Source of the DNA: Pseudocolwellia sp049933045
GTDB taxonomy: Bacteria > Pseudomonadota > Gammaproteobacteria > Enterobacterales > Alteromonadaceae
Assembly (NCBI RefSeq): GCF_049933045.1
Contig: NZ_CP187926.1
Location: forward strand, 4,402,001 to 4,466,000
Direction: 5' to 3'
Length of the DNA: 64,000 bases
The first letter of the stretch is position 1. Each line of letters starts with the position of its first letter. The notes beneath the pieces were generated by a model. That model saw nothing but the letters and a program-made list of their open reading frames with translations. It was not told the origin of the DNA and searched no databases. Shown one piece after another: positions 52,801 to 60,823 of this stretch. A program made the position numbers and the translations under genes.

Positions 52801-55800
52801 GCTTAACTGTAATTCCGAATGCAAAACCTATAGCTGAAGCACAAACAATTGAAGTGACAGAAGATGAATCAGTCGATTTTAGCTTGGTTGCTACAGACAG
52901 TGATGGCACCGTTGTTAGTTATGCGATTGGCACTCCTGCAAATGGAACACTAACAGGTATAGCTCCTGATCTTACCTATACACCTAATGCGGGTTTCTTT
53001 GGTGACGACAGCTTCACTTATACCGTTACTGATAATGACGGTGGCGTTTCAACTATTAGCACCATTTCAATTATCATTTTAGAAGATTTAGATGGCGATG
53101 GCATACCTGATATAAACGATCCTGATGATGATAATGATGGCATTTCAGATGCAGTTGAAGGTACAACTTTAGATAGCGATAATGATGGTATTCCAAACTT
53201 TCGTGATACTGACTCAGATGGCGATGGTATTTCTGATGAAGACGAAGGTGTTATAGATACTGATAACGATGAACTTGCTAACTACATAGACCCAGATTCA
53301 GATAACGATGGTATTTCAGATGAAATAGAAGGCACTGTCGATACCGATAACGACAATACCGCTAACTACCTTGATAGTGATTCAGACGGCGATGGCATTT
53401 CAGATGCTGACGAAGGTGTTGGTGATCCTGATAGCGATAATATTGCCAATTACCTTGATACAGACTCAGATGGCGATGGTATTTCTGATGAAGACGAAGG
53501 CGCTTTAGATGCTGATGAAGACAACATTCCAGACTACCGTGATACTGATTCGGATGGCGATGGTATTTCCGATGAAGACGAAGGTGTTATTGATACTGAT
53601 GATGACGGCATAGCTAATTACCTAGATACAGATTCAGATGGTGATGGTATTCCTGACGTTACAGAGGGAGCTATAGACACTGACGAAGACAATACACCTA
53701 ATTACCTTGATACCGATTCAGATAACGATGGCATTTTAGATGAAACAGAAGGCGCTATAGATACTGATGAAGATAACCTTGCCAACTACATTGACCCAGA
53801 TTCAGACGATGATGGCATTAGCGATCAAGATGAAGGCAATATCGACAGCGACGAAGATGGAAGAGCTAATTACATCGATACCGATTCAGATAACGATGGT
53901 ATTCCAGATGAAGTAGAAGGTGTTGTAGATACAGATGAAGACAATACACCTAATTATCTTGATACCGACTCAGACAACGATGGTATTCCAGATGCGAGTG
54001 AAGGTGCAATTGATACCGATGAAGATGAAGTGCCTAATTACCTTGATGCTGATTCAGATGGTGATGGAATTTCAGATGCTGAAGAAGGTATTTTAGATAC
54101 AGACGAAGATGAAAAACCTAACTTCTTAGATACTGACTCAGATGGCGATGGTATTTCAGATGCTGACGAAGGTGTTGTAGATACCGATGAAGATGAAGTG
54201 CCTAATTACCTTGATACAGATTCAGATAATGATGGTATTCCAGATGAAACTGAAGGTGCTATAGATACAGATTTAGATAATACACCTAACTACCTAGATA
54301 GCGATTCTGATAACGATGGTATTTCAGATGCTGACGAAGGTGTTATTGATACAGATGAAGATAGTACACCTAACTATATTGATACCGATTCAGATAACGA
54401 CGGAATTTCAGATGCTGATGAAGGTGTTATCGATACAGATGAAGATAGTACTCCTAACTACCTTGATAGCGACTCCGATGGCGATGGTATTTCAGATGCA
54501 GACGAAGGTGTTATCGATACAGATGAAGATAGTACTCCTAACTACCTTGATAGCGATTCAGATAACGATGGTATTTCAGATGCAGACGAAGGCGCTATCG
54601 ATACAGATTTAGATAATACACCTAACTACCTTGATAGTGATTCAGACAATGATGGTATTTCAGATGCTGACGAAGGGAGCTTAGATAGCGATCAAGATGG
54701 TATTCCAAATTATCAAGAATCTGATTCAGATAATGATGGTATTTCAGATACTGACGAGGGAACTTTAGATAGTGACCAAGATGGTATCTTAGATTATCAA
54801 GACACAGACTCAGACAACGATGGTATTTCAGATGCTGAAGAAGGAGCACTAGATAGCGACCAAGATGGCATTTTAGATTATCAAGACACAGACTCAGACA
54901 ACGATGGCATTTCAGATGCTGACGAAGGTGTTTTAGATACTGATAACGATGGTATTTTGGATTACAAAGATACTGATTCAGACAATGATGGTATTCCAGA
55001 TGCTGACGAGGGTGCTTTAGACACTGATAACGATGGTATTTTAGATTACAAAGATACTGACTCAGATAATGACGGTATTCCAGATGCTGAAGAAGGTGTT
55101 TTAGATACTGACCAAGATGGCATTTTAGATTACAAAGATACTGATTCAGATAATGATGGTATTCCTGATGTCGATGAAGGTGTTCTAGACAGTGACCAAG
55201 ATGGTATTTTAGATTACAAAGATACCGATTCAGACAATGATGGTATTCCTGATGCTGAGGAAAGTGCTTTAGATACTGATAATGATGGTATTCCAAACTA
55301 TAAAGATACTGACTCAGACAATGATGGTATTCCAGATGTTGACGAAGGTGCTTTAGATACCGACCAAGATGGTATTTCTGATTACCGCGATACTGACTCA
55401 GATAATGACGGTATTCCAGATGCTGACGAAGGTATTTCAGATACTGATAACGATGGTATTTTGGATTACAAAGATAATGACTCAGATAATGATGGTATTT
55501 CAGATGTTGATGAAGGTGATTTAGATAGTGATCAAGACGGCATATTAGATTTCTTAGACACAGATTCAGATAACGATGGTATTCCTGATGCTGACGAAGG
55601 TAATTTAGATAGTGATCAAGATGGCATTTTAGATTTCCGAGATACTGACTCAGATAATGATGGGATTTTAGATGCTGATGAAGGAACTTTAGATAGCGAT
55701 GAAGATGGTATTCCTAACTACAAAGAGTCTGACTCAGATAATGATGGCATTCCAGATACTGACGAAGGTGTTTTAGATAGTGATAACGATGGCATTTTAG

Positions 55801-58800
55801 ATTATCAAGATACTGATTCAGACAATGATGGAATTCCTGATGCTGATGAAGGGACTTTAGATAGTGATAACGATGGAATTTTAGATTACAAAGATACTGA
55901 TTCAGACAACGATGGTATTCCAGATGCTGACGAAAGTGCTTTAGATAGTGACCAAGATGGTATTCCTAACTACAAAGATACTGACTCAGATAATGATGGA
56001 ATTTCAGACGCTGACGAAGGTGCTTTAGATAGCGATCAAGATGGTATTTTAGATTACCAAGATACTGACTCTGATAACGATGGTATTCCAGATGCAGACG
56101 AAAGTACTTTAGATAGTGATAACGATGGTATTCCAAACTACAAAGATACTGATTCAGATAACGATGGTATTTCTGATAAAGACGAAGGAGCTTTAGATAG
56201 CGACAACGATGGCATTTTAGATTATCAAGATACCGACTCTGACAACGATGGTATTCCAGATATTGAAGAAGGTGTTTTAGATTCTGATAACGATGGTGTA
56301 TCAGATTACTTTGACAAAGGTGCTGATGAAGATTTTGACGGTATTCCAGATATTATTGAAGGCACTGGAGATATAGATAACGACGGAATTCCTAATCACT
56401 TAGATATTGATAGCGATAATGACGGTTTAGTGGATGGTTTTGAAGCCAATATATCAGGATTAGACAGTGATAATGATGGCATAGACGATACTTTCGACAT
56501 TGATCAAAATAGCACAAGCGTTGATGCCAACAATGATGGAATTGTTGATACGATTCAATTGCTTGATACCGACAATGATGGTATCGCTAACTATGTAGAT
56601 GTAGATTCAGATGGTGACTTTGTACCAGATGCTCTAGAAGCTACTTTAGGGTTTATGGATCTTGATTCAGATAACATAAATGATAGTTATGATGTTGATT
56701 ATACCTTAGGTATAGATGAAGACCAAGACGGGATTGATGACCGTTTTGACATCGATTTTGTACCAGGTATAGATGCTGACGGCGATGGTATAAACGATAC
56801 ACGTTTACGTGCTTATGATCATGACCAAGATGGCCTTGCAGATTTCATTGATATTGATAGTGATAATGACGGAATAAGTGACACAGTTGAGGCTAATGTT
56901 ACCAGCGAAGATACTGATGGTGATGGTATTTACGATGGTTTTGATATTGATTACAACTCAGGAATAGATCTTAATAAAGATGGCATTGTTGATAACATAT
57001 TACTGATAGATACCGATGGTGATTCAGTTTTCGATATGCATGATCTTGATAGTGATAACGATGGTTGGTTCGATACGCAAGAAGCGCCAGTACTTGATGA
57101 AAATATTGACGGTATTGCAGATGTAGGTAGCCAACTTAATACATTACCTGATGACTCAGATGGCGATGGATTCGCTAACTACAGAGACGTAACAAGCTTC
57201 GGCGATGGTGTATTTGATATATCACGTAATTCTCAACAGTCGTTAGATCTTGATAATGACGGCAGCATAGATATTACCTTTGATCTTGATCGAGATGGTA
57301 TTGATGATTCGATTGATTTCTTGGCAGGTATTCATGGCTCAGCTGTTGGTAGTGATTACGATAACGACGGCATATCTAACTTACTTGATTTAGATGACGA
57401 TAATGACGGGATTTTAGACACTGTTGAAGGTTTCCTTGATAGTGACAATGACGGCATTCTGAATTATTTAGATCGCGATAGTGATAACGATGGTATTTCC
57501 GATGCATTTGAAAATAACAACGTTGCTCGTTCAGGTATTGACGCTAATTTAAATGGTGTTGACGATGCTTGGGAAGACAAGGCTTTTAGAGAGTTAATCT
57601 TTGCTCTTACTGATACAGACCTTGACGGTATATATGATGCCATAGATACCGATTCAGATAACGATGGTATTAGCGATAATAAAGAGCAAATGAATGCTAT
57701 CGCCACGAACAATGATAGTGATGGTGATGGTATAGATGATGCTTTTGATGTCGACTTTACAAAGGGTATCGATATTGATCTTGATGGTATTGACGATAGA
57801 GTTTTATTTAACAACGATGCTGATAATGACGGTCAACTTGATTACCTAGATTTAGACAGCGATGGCGACGGTATTTCAGATGCTGATGAAGGTTTAGTTG
57901 ATACTGACGGAGATGGCATCCCTGACAGCATAGATATAGATTCAGATAATGATGGTATTCCTGATGATATTGAAAATGGTGACTTTAACAATGATGGTAT
58001 AAACGATGCATTGCAAGACAACGGTAAAGTAGAAACAGGCGTTAAAGGAGCTGGGTCAATGAATTTATTAGCTATATTAGGACTAATAATGATATCTATA
58101 TTACGTAACAGAAAAAAAGCAGGAACACTGCTACTAGCAGCATTAGCGTTAACCTCAACAAGTGCGCAAGCAAAAGATACTTGTACCCTTGAAAACGCAA
58201 CAACACAGGTTGGATGTTGGTATGTAGGTGCTGGCGTAGGTTTGTCACATGTTGACCCTGAAGAACGAAAAACTACATGGCAGGTAGAGGATAACAATGA
58301 TCATTCCCTGAAATTACTCTTGGGTTATGGTTTTACTGACCATTGGTTTGGCGAGTTCAGTTATGAAGATATGGGCTCAGCTCAGCTTTATAACTTAAAC
58401 CCTGCGATCACGGGTAAGCTTATTGTGGATTATAGTGTTATGGCTTTAAATGCGGGGTATTGGTTTTATGATGAGCATTCAACATGGAATGTTTATCTTA
58501 AGGGCGGCTTAGCTTATTTGGAAACATCAACTAGTGAATATGTTGAACAAACTCATGGCTCACAAATAACAATAGGTGCTGGCGTTCAATGGCGATTTGC
58601 AGATCGCTGGTTCAGTCGATTAGATATTACGGCTTATGATCTTGATGCTCAAACATTGAATTTAAGCTTAGGTTATTATTTTGGCGGAACTAAAACAGCT
58701 GCAAAGAAAGAGACATCAATTATGCCGGCTAAAGCAGCGCCTGTAGCTCTTGTACCTATTCTTGAAGCTGACTCTGATATGGATGGCGTGAGTAACAAGC

Positions 58801-59204
58801 TGGATATGTGTCCTGCAACGCTTGAAGGCGCCATTGTAGATGAAACTGGTTGTGTTGTATTAAATAAAATCACTTTAAACATTCAGTTTGATAATGGATC
58901 AGATGTTATTTCAGCAGAATACCTAACGCAAGTATTAGCGGTTTCTGAAAAGTTAAAACAATACAAAAATCCAAAATTAACCGTTGAAGGTCATACAGAT
59001 TGGAAAGGTAAACAAGTTAAAAACCAACCACTTTCTGAACGTAGAGCATTAGCCGTTGCTAAGATTATTGCTGAACATACTTCAATAAAAGAAACGGATA
59101 TGACAGTTAAAGGTCATGGTGAATTACTTCCTATTGCAGATAACAATACAGAAGAAGGTCGATTCAAAAATAGACGTGTTGAGATCATTATTGATAACCA
59201 ATAA
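49809..59204 (+). CDS. giant surface protein: DUF4347, cadherin-like, TSP3 repeats, GlyGly-CTERM-like segment and OmpA
   Basis: One uninterrupted frame of 3131 residues. The ATG follows AAGGA. Order: signal peptide (about 1-32); DUF4347 domain (about 34-195, GADILFYGCDLAATASGQDLL and ASTDATGHASLGGNWNLEH); Ig/cadherin-like domains (about 300-1095) including CSPG-like, cadherin-like and He_PIG-like modules; 38 tandem 28-residue repeats (1104-2168); irregular thrombospondin type 3 calcium loops to about 2735. Then comes a GlyGly-CTERM-like stretch (GAGSMNLLAILGLIMISILRNRKK, about 2748-2769) and a signal-peptide-like LLLAALALTSTSAQA. An OmpA-type eight-strand barrel (about 2800-2960) and a peptidoglycan-binding OmpA domain (LTVEGHTDWKG, LSERRALAVAKII, RFKNRRVEI) follow to the end. 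Adhesion and calcium binding are inferred. Confidence 0.88.
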   Translation: MVSRSLMSNIAKVFYLFMFGLLLAAQSSFASAETKLLVIDRGVPDFQKIINDLPENTDYLLLDNSGDPFKQIAHKLAIKPVDTVHIFSHAEPGVLNLSGKSINANNIHTYEKQLTNINNSLLDGADILFYGCDLAATASGQDLLLIIAAQTGTDVAASTDATGHASLGGNWNLEHTIGRVDASVMFSPAFQSEYTFTLAHFRGGSISWRAVELDNDGLIDDVEITVKTACGLGLSNSNGCRPSNLTTPNGFPTLSSPVYSDPITFGEEGSTEAYRFDETTFTANNLDPETSYLVYYGSGNRIKELKNNSEGTWKIQTTILMQDGNLPPKIDLPILYEAPLLDQNGDRADSFSFPVSAIDSNGDKVRYRLANEDELGGEGESYTNPVGISINASTGVVTWDYNALPAGTVADTGLYSAGFIAEDLDSNGDVKSKSHVDLILSLKNQKGVTFTTGDNIPESRTIIVEKGDSFEFSITGDAVDTSSLGNLKGALTEGAEGNFTFAPGNIGDTVDLDPGTYPITFEVRDNDSTEATSYLTLNFIVPDPNAPKIANIEGDRTVYASTFAELVDDGTDSVVTDLDNSGNVVDHLNNGYIRFNVTFSDGQYEVLDIESEGDGPGQIRRTDYEVFYEGVKIADIDPFEDGAGQALRLDFGDVTLEAIQALVRSLTYTDTFVLRSTEQRNLSLFIQDGDGLNRSYSMFIDVEDHPNKPTDGAPVVVNNNLSLENGDTLTISSDNIKFVDADNDASELTINVTNILNGQFEYIANAGTEITSFTQADIDNGLVQFVHDNNGLAPSYNLTASDGTNSFGPDAAATNFTSGSTSNVSVFENKIGVTIVDSSGVSGTPSYALAGVDAGDFDINPISGTLSFKNSPDFEVPSSSAGSNTYQVLVTVTGSDGGSEVLTYNINVKDVNEPPTISGTSPVSSLRAGDSYSFTPTASDPESATLDYSVSNNPSWLTINPVTGELSGTPTDADAGTSDNILITVSDGLNSATLDPISLTVIPNAKPIAEAQTIEVTEDESVDFSLVATDSDGTVVSYAIGTPANGTLTGIAPDLTYTPNAGFFGDDSFTYTVTDNDGGVSTISTISIIILEDLDGDGIPDINDPDDDNDGISDAVEGTTLDSDNDGIPNFRDTDSDGDGISDEDEGVIDTDNDELANYIDPDSDNDGISDEIEGTVDTDNDNTANYLDSDSDGDGISDADEGVGDPDSDNIANYLDTDSDGDGISDEDEGALDADEDNIPDYRDTDSDGDGISDEDEGVIDTDDDGIANYLDTDSDGDGIPDVTEGAIDTDEDNTPNYLDTDSDNDGILDETEGAIDTDEDNLANYIDPDSDDDGISDQDEGNIDSDEDGRANYIDTDSDNDGIPDEVEGVVDTDEDNTPNYLDTDSDNDGIPDASEGAIDTDEDEVPNYLDADSDGDGISDAEEGILDTDEDEKPNFLDTDSDGDGISDADEGVVDTDEDEVPNYLDTDSDNDGIPDETEGAIDTDLDNTPNYLDSDSDNDGISDADEGVIDTDEDSTPNYIDTDSDNDGISDADEGVIDTDEDSTPNYLDSDSDGDGISDADEGVIDTDEDSTPNYLDSDSDNDGISDADEGAIDTDLDNTPNYLDSDSDNDGISDADEGSLDSDQDGIPNYQESDSDNDGISDTDEGTLDSDQDGILDYQDTDSDNDGISDAEEGALDSDQDGILDYQDTDSDNDGISDADEGVLDTDNDGILDYKDTDSDNDGIPDADEGALDTDNDGILDYKDTDSDNDGIPDAEEGVLDTDQDGILDYKDTDSDNDGIPDVDEGVLDSDQDGILDYKDTDSDNDGIPDAEESALDTDNDGIPNYKDTDSDNDGIPDVDEGALDTDQDGISDYRDTDSDNDGIPDADEGISDTDNDGILDYKDNDSDNDGISDVDEGDLDSDQDGILDFLDTDSDNDGIPDADEGNLDSDQDGILDFRDTDSDNDGILDADEGTLDSDEDGIPNYKESDSDNDGIPDTDEGVLDSDNDGILDYQDTDSDNDGIPDADEGTLDSDNDGILDYKDTDSDNDGIPDADESALDSDQDGIPNYKDTDSDNDGISDADEGALDSDQDGILDYQDTDSDNDGIPDADESTLDSDNDGIPNYKDTDSDNDGISDKDEGALDSDNDGILDYQDTDSDNDGIPDIEEGVLDSDNDGVSDYFDKGADEDFDGIPDIIEGTGDIDNDGIPNHLDIDSDNDGLVDGFEANISGLDSDNDGIDDTFDIDQNSTSVDANNDGIVDTIQLLDTDNDGIANYVDVDSDGDFVPDALEATLGFMDLDSDNINDSYDVDYTLGIDEDQDGIDDRFDIDFVPGIDADGDGINDTRLRAYDHDQDGLADFIDIDSDNDGISDTVEANVTSEDTDGDGIYDGFDIDYNSGIDLNKDGIVDNILLIDTDGDSVFDMHDLDSDNDGWFDTQEAPVLDENIDGIADVGSQLNTLPDDSDGDGFANYRDVTSFGDGVFDISRNSQQSLDLDNDGSIDITFDLDRDGIDDSIDFLAGIHGSAVGSDYDNDGISNLLDLDDDNDGILDTVEGFLDSDNDGILNYLDRDSDNDGISDAFENNNVARSGIDANLNGVDDAWEDKAFRELIFALTDTDLDGIYDAIDTDSDNDGISDNKEQMNAIATNNDSDGDGIDDAFDVDFTKGIDIDLDGIDDRVLFNNDADNDGQLDYLDLDSDGDGISDADEGLVDTDGDGIPDSIDIDSDNDGIPDDIENGDFNNDGINDALQDNGKVETGVKGAGSMNLLAILGLIMISILRNRKKAGTLLLAALALTSTSAQAKDTCTLENATTQVGCWYVGAGVGLSHVDPEERKTTWQVEDNNDHSLKLLLGYGFTDHWFGEFSYEDMGSAQLYNLNPAITGKLIVDYSVMALNAGYWFYDEHSTWNVYLKGGLAYLETSTSEYVEQTHGSQITIGAGVQWRFADRWFSRLDITAYDLDAQTLNLSLGYYFGGTKTAAKKETSIMPAKAAPVALVPILEADSDMDGVSNKLDMCPATLEGAIVDETGCVVLNKITLNIQFDNGSDVISAEYLTQVLAVSEKLKQYKNPKLTVEGHTDWKGKQVKNQPLSERRALAVAKIIAEHTSIKETDMTVKGHGELLPIADNNTEEGRFKNRRVEIIIDNQ
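53118..56312 (+). repeat. 38 tandem 84-bp calcium-loop repeats inside the giant gene
   Basis: The unit is DTDSDNDGIPDADEGALDTD followed by NDGILDYK (28 residues), repeated 38 times without interruption; the first unit is one codon longer. Each unit holds two DxDxDG calcium loops. Two subfamilies are visible: units 2-18 favour the -TDEDxTPNYL ending and units 19-38 the -SDxDGILDYK/IPNYK ending. The blocks imply local homogenisation by unequal crossing-over or slippage. Confidence 0.92.
58044..58061 (+). promoter_or_regulatory. internal ribosome-binding site and ATG at the adhesin/OmpA joint
   Basis: AAAGGAG (58044-58050), 8 bases, then ATG (58059-58061) in frame with the large gene. Starting here would give a 381-residue OmpA-family protein whose first ~38 residues resemble a signal sequence (hydrophobic segment, RNRKK, hydrophobic segment, AQA). 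It is either a relic of a gene fusion or a working internal start. Confidence 0.45.
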
Positions 59205-59314
59205 AATGGTCATTAATAAAGTGATATGCAATAACATCACCTAAGTTTTTACATTATCTATCGCTTACAAATACAAAGTTAAGCTTATAGATAAAAGTTA
59301 AGCACTTTTCATGA

Positions 59315-59346
59315 AAGCCTTAGTCGTTATACTGAGGCTTTTTTTA
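59315..59346 (+). terminator. terminator of the giant gene
   Basis: GCCTTAGT (59317-59324) and ACTGAGGC (59331-59338) form an 8-bp stem with one G-T pair, followed by TTTTTTT. 112 bp past the stop codon. Confidence 0.8.
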
Positions 59347-59381
59347 TGTTTTATTTTTGTTGTTATTGCAGGGAGAGTGTT

Positions 59382-59743
59382 ATACCAAACGGATTAATTT
59401 ATTGCTCACTTAGCGAGAATTTAAAGGCTTAGAGGCACAGGTTCATAGTTCCAGACTGAACCTAAGCACCTACATCCATGTAGGCGAGGCATTGATTGAA
59501 GAGAATGGTTATTCTCGGTAACTGCTCCTGCGTTACCCTAATGTCCTACATCCATGTAGGAACCTTGTCAAAATCAATAACGCGGTATATGAGCCTTTAA
59601 ATTCTCGCCCTTCGGGAGCTCATTAGCAAACTGATAACATCACAAAATTAAAAAATATAGAATAACTATGTTTAATCAATTTTGCTTGTTCTAAGCTTGC
59701 TAATGTAGCTCTAAGTTGTTCAATAAATTAATCCGTTTGGTAT
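59382..59743 (+). repeat. MITE-like dispersed repeat, copy C (362 bp)
   Basis: Full-length copy with ends ATACCAAACGGATTAATTTA at 59382 and its inverse at 59743. It is collinear with copy B and inverse to copy A. It lies between the giant gene's terminator and the ybjQ-like gene. Confidence 0.9.
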
Positions 59744-59757
59744 TATTAATCATTTAT

Positions 59758-60072
59758 CTATTTTAATGTTACAGCGGTTCCAAAGGCCATTATTTCAGAC
59801 GAACCATCCACTATTGAACTTGTAGTAAAACGTATGCCTACAACTGCATCAGCGCCTTTTGCGCTCGCATTGGCAATCAAACGTTGAATCGCTATATCTC
59901 TAGCATCGGTTAACATTTCGGTATAGCCTCTAATTTCACCACCAACAATGCTTTTTAAGCCTGCCATAATATCTCGTCCAATATGCTTAGCTTGAACAAC
60001 ATTGCCCGTAACAATACCCACTATCTCTTTGATATCTCTACCTGGAATAGTTTCAGTCGTTGAATAAATCAT
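59758..60072 (-). CDS. YbjQ/UPF0145 family protein
   Basis: The 104-residue DUF74 (UPF0145) protein has the start MIYSTTETIPGRDIKEIVGIVTGN and the pattern EMLTDARDIAIQRLIANASAKGADAVVGIRF, both hallmarks of the family. It forms pentameric ring-like assemblies; the function is unknown. The ATG at 60072 is preceded by AAGGGTTATT. Repeat copy C lies 14 bp downstream of its stop. Confidence 0.92.
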   Translation of the reverse strand: MIYSTTETIPGRDIKEIVGIVTGNVVQAKHIGRDIMAGLKSIVGGEIRGYTEMLTDARDIAIQRLIANASAKGADAVVGIRFTTSSIVDGSSEIMAFGTAVTLK

Positions 60073-60136
60073 AAATAACCCTTAAAAGATCGTTGAAGAA
60101 AACGTTAATAGTGAATCGTTTTTTACTATTATATTA

Positions 60137-60739
60137 CTACTGCTGAGTTTTATATTTTTCTGGAACATATCGATAATGACCTGTGATTTTATAATTGAAA
60201 AGCATGTCTTCAACTTTAGGTCCTCTACCGATATTATGTACAATAAGGGGATTGCCCGATTGCGCTGATACACGATTAATAATAACGCCAATATGAGGAA
60301 GGTTACCAGGTAATACCCAGCTTACTATATCGCCTGTTTTATAATCTTTTGCATCATCAGATATATTTAAAACTTCTCCATGCCTTGAGAAAAAGGCTTG
60401 TAGGTTAGGTACTCGCCTATGATCTATGTTTTTATCAGTTCGACTTAATCCCCAAATACGTTTGGATGGGTATAAATTAAAGTTATCCAGCATATCTTCA
60501 TGAACAAGCTTTTGAAGATCTGTTCCTAATTCTCTATAAGAACGGATCAGAACATCAGTACAAACACCTATATTGTCAGGAACGTCACCATTAGGGTAAG
60601 GAATTGATAAATAAGCACCATCATAACTAACATTATGTGTGGTTCTTTCTAACAAAGCCGAAACAATATCATCTTCAAAAGACACCGCCTGAGTATCTAA
60701 AGCAAAAAGAATGAGAAATAAAAATGAGAGATTTTTCAT
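60137..60739 (-). CDS. DUF1287 secreted protein, NlpC/P60-like
   Basis: The ATG at 60739 gives 200 residues with a clean signal peptide (MKNLSFLFLILFALDTQA). Further in-frame codons to 60796 add a non-hydrophobic extension. The DUF1287 core has NIGVCTDVLIRSYRELG with a candidate catalytic Cys60, YKTGDIVSWVLPGNLPHIGVII with the candidate His, and IVHNIGRGPKVEDMLF. A Cys/His hydrolase of cell-wall or other amide bonds is likely by fold; no substrate is known. Downstream of the phosphoethanolamine transferase. Confidence 0.85.
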   Translation of the reverse strand: MKNLSFLFLILFALDTQAVSFEDDIVSALLERTTHNVSYDGAYLSIPYPNGDVPDNIGVCTDVLIRSYRELGTDLQKLVHEDMLDNFNLYPSKRIWGLSRTDKNIDHRRVPNLQAFFSRHGEVLNISDDAKDYKTGDIVSWVLPGNLPHIGVIINRVSAQSGNPLIVHNIGRGPKVEDMLFNYKITGHYRYVPEKYKTQQ

Positions 60740-60823
60740 CACTATAATTACGGATCCTTGTTTAGTCATCTCGCTGCCGTGACAGTAAGCATGCAATTTA
60801 TATGATTTAACTTAGCATTAAAA

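Noticed and set aside
54622..55296. Reverse-strand open frame of 224 codons, His/Leu/Tyr-rich
   Set aside because: Antisense mirror of the 84-bp repeats in the giant gene; its repeats follow from the coding strand.
53118..56312. CRISPR-like array
   Set aside because: Repeats are directly adjacent, in frame and encode calcium loops; there are no unique spacers and no cas genes.
57464..58297. Two Ser-rich reverse-strand open frames
   Set aside because: Antisense of Asp/Ser-rich TSP3 coding sequence; composition reflects complementary codons.
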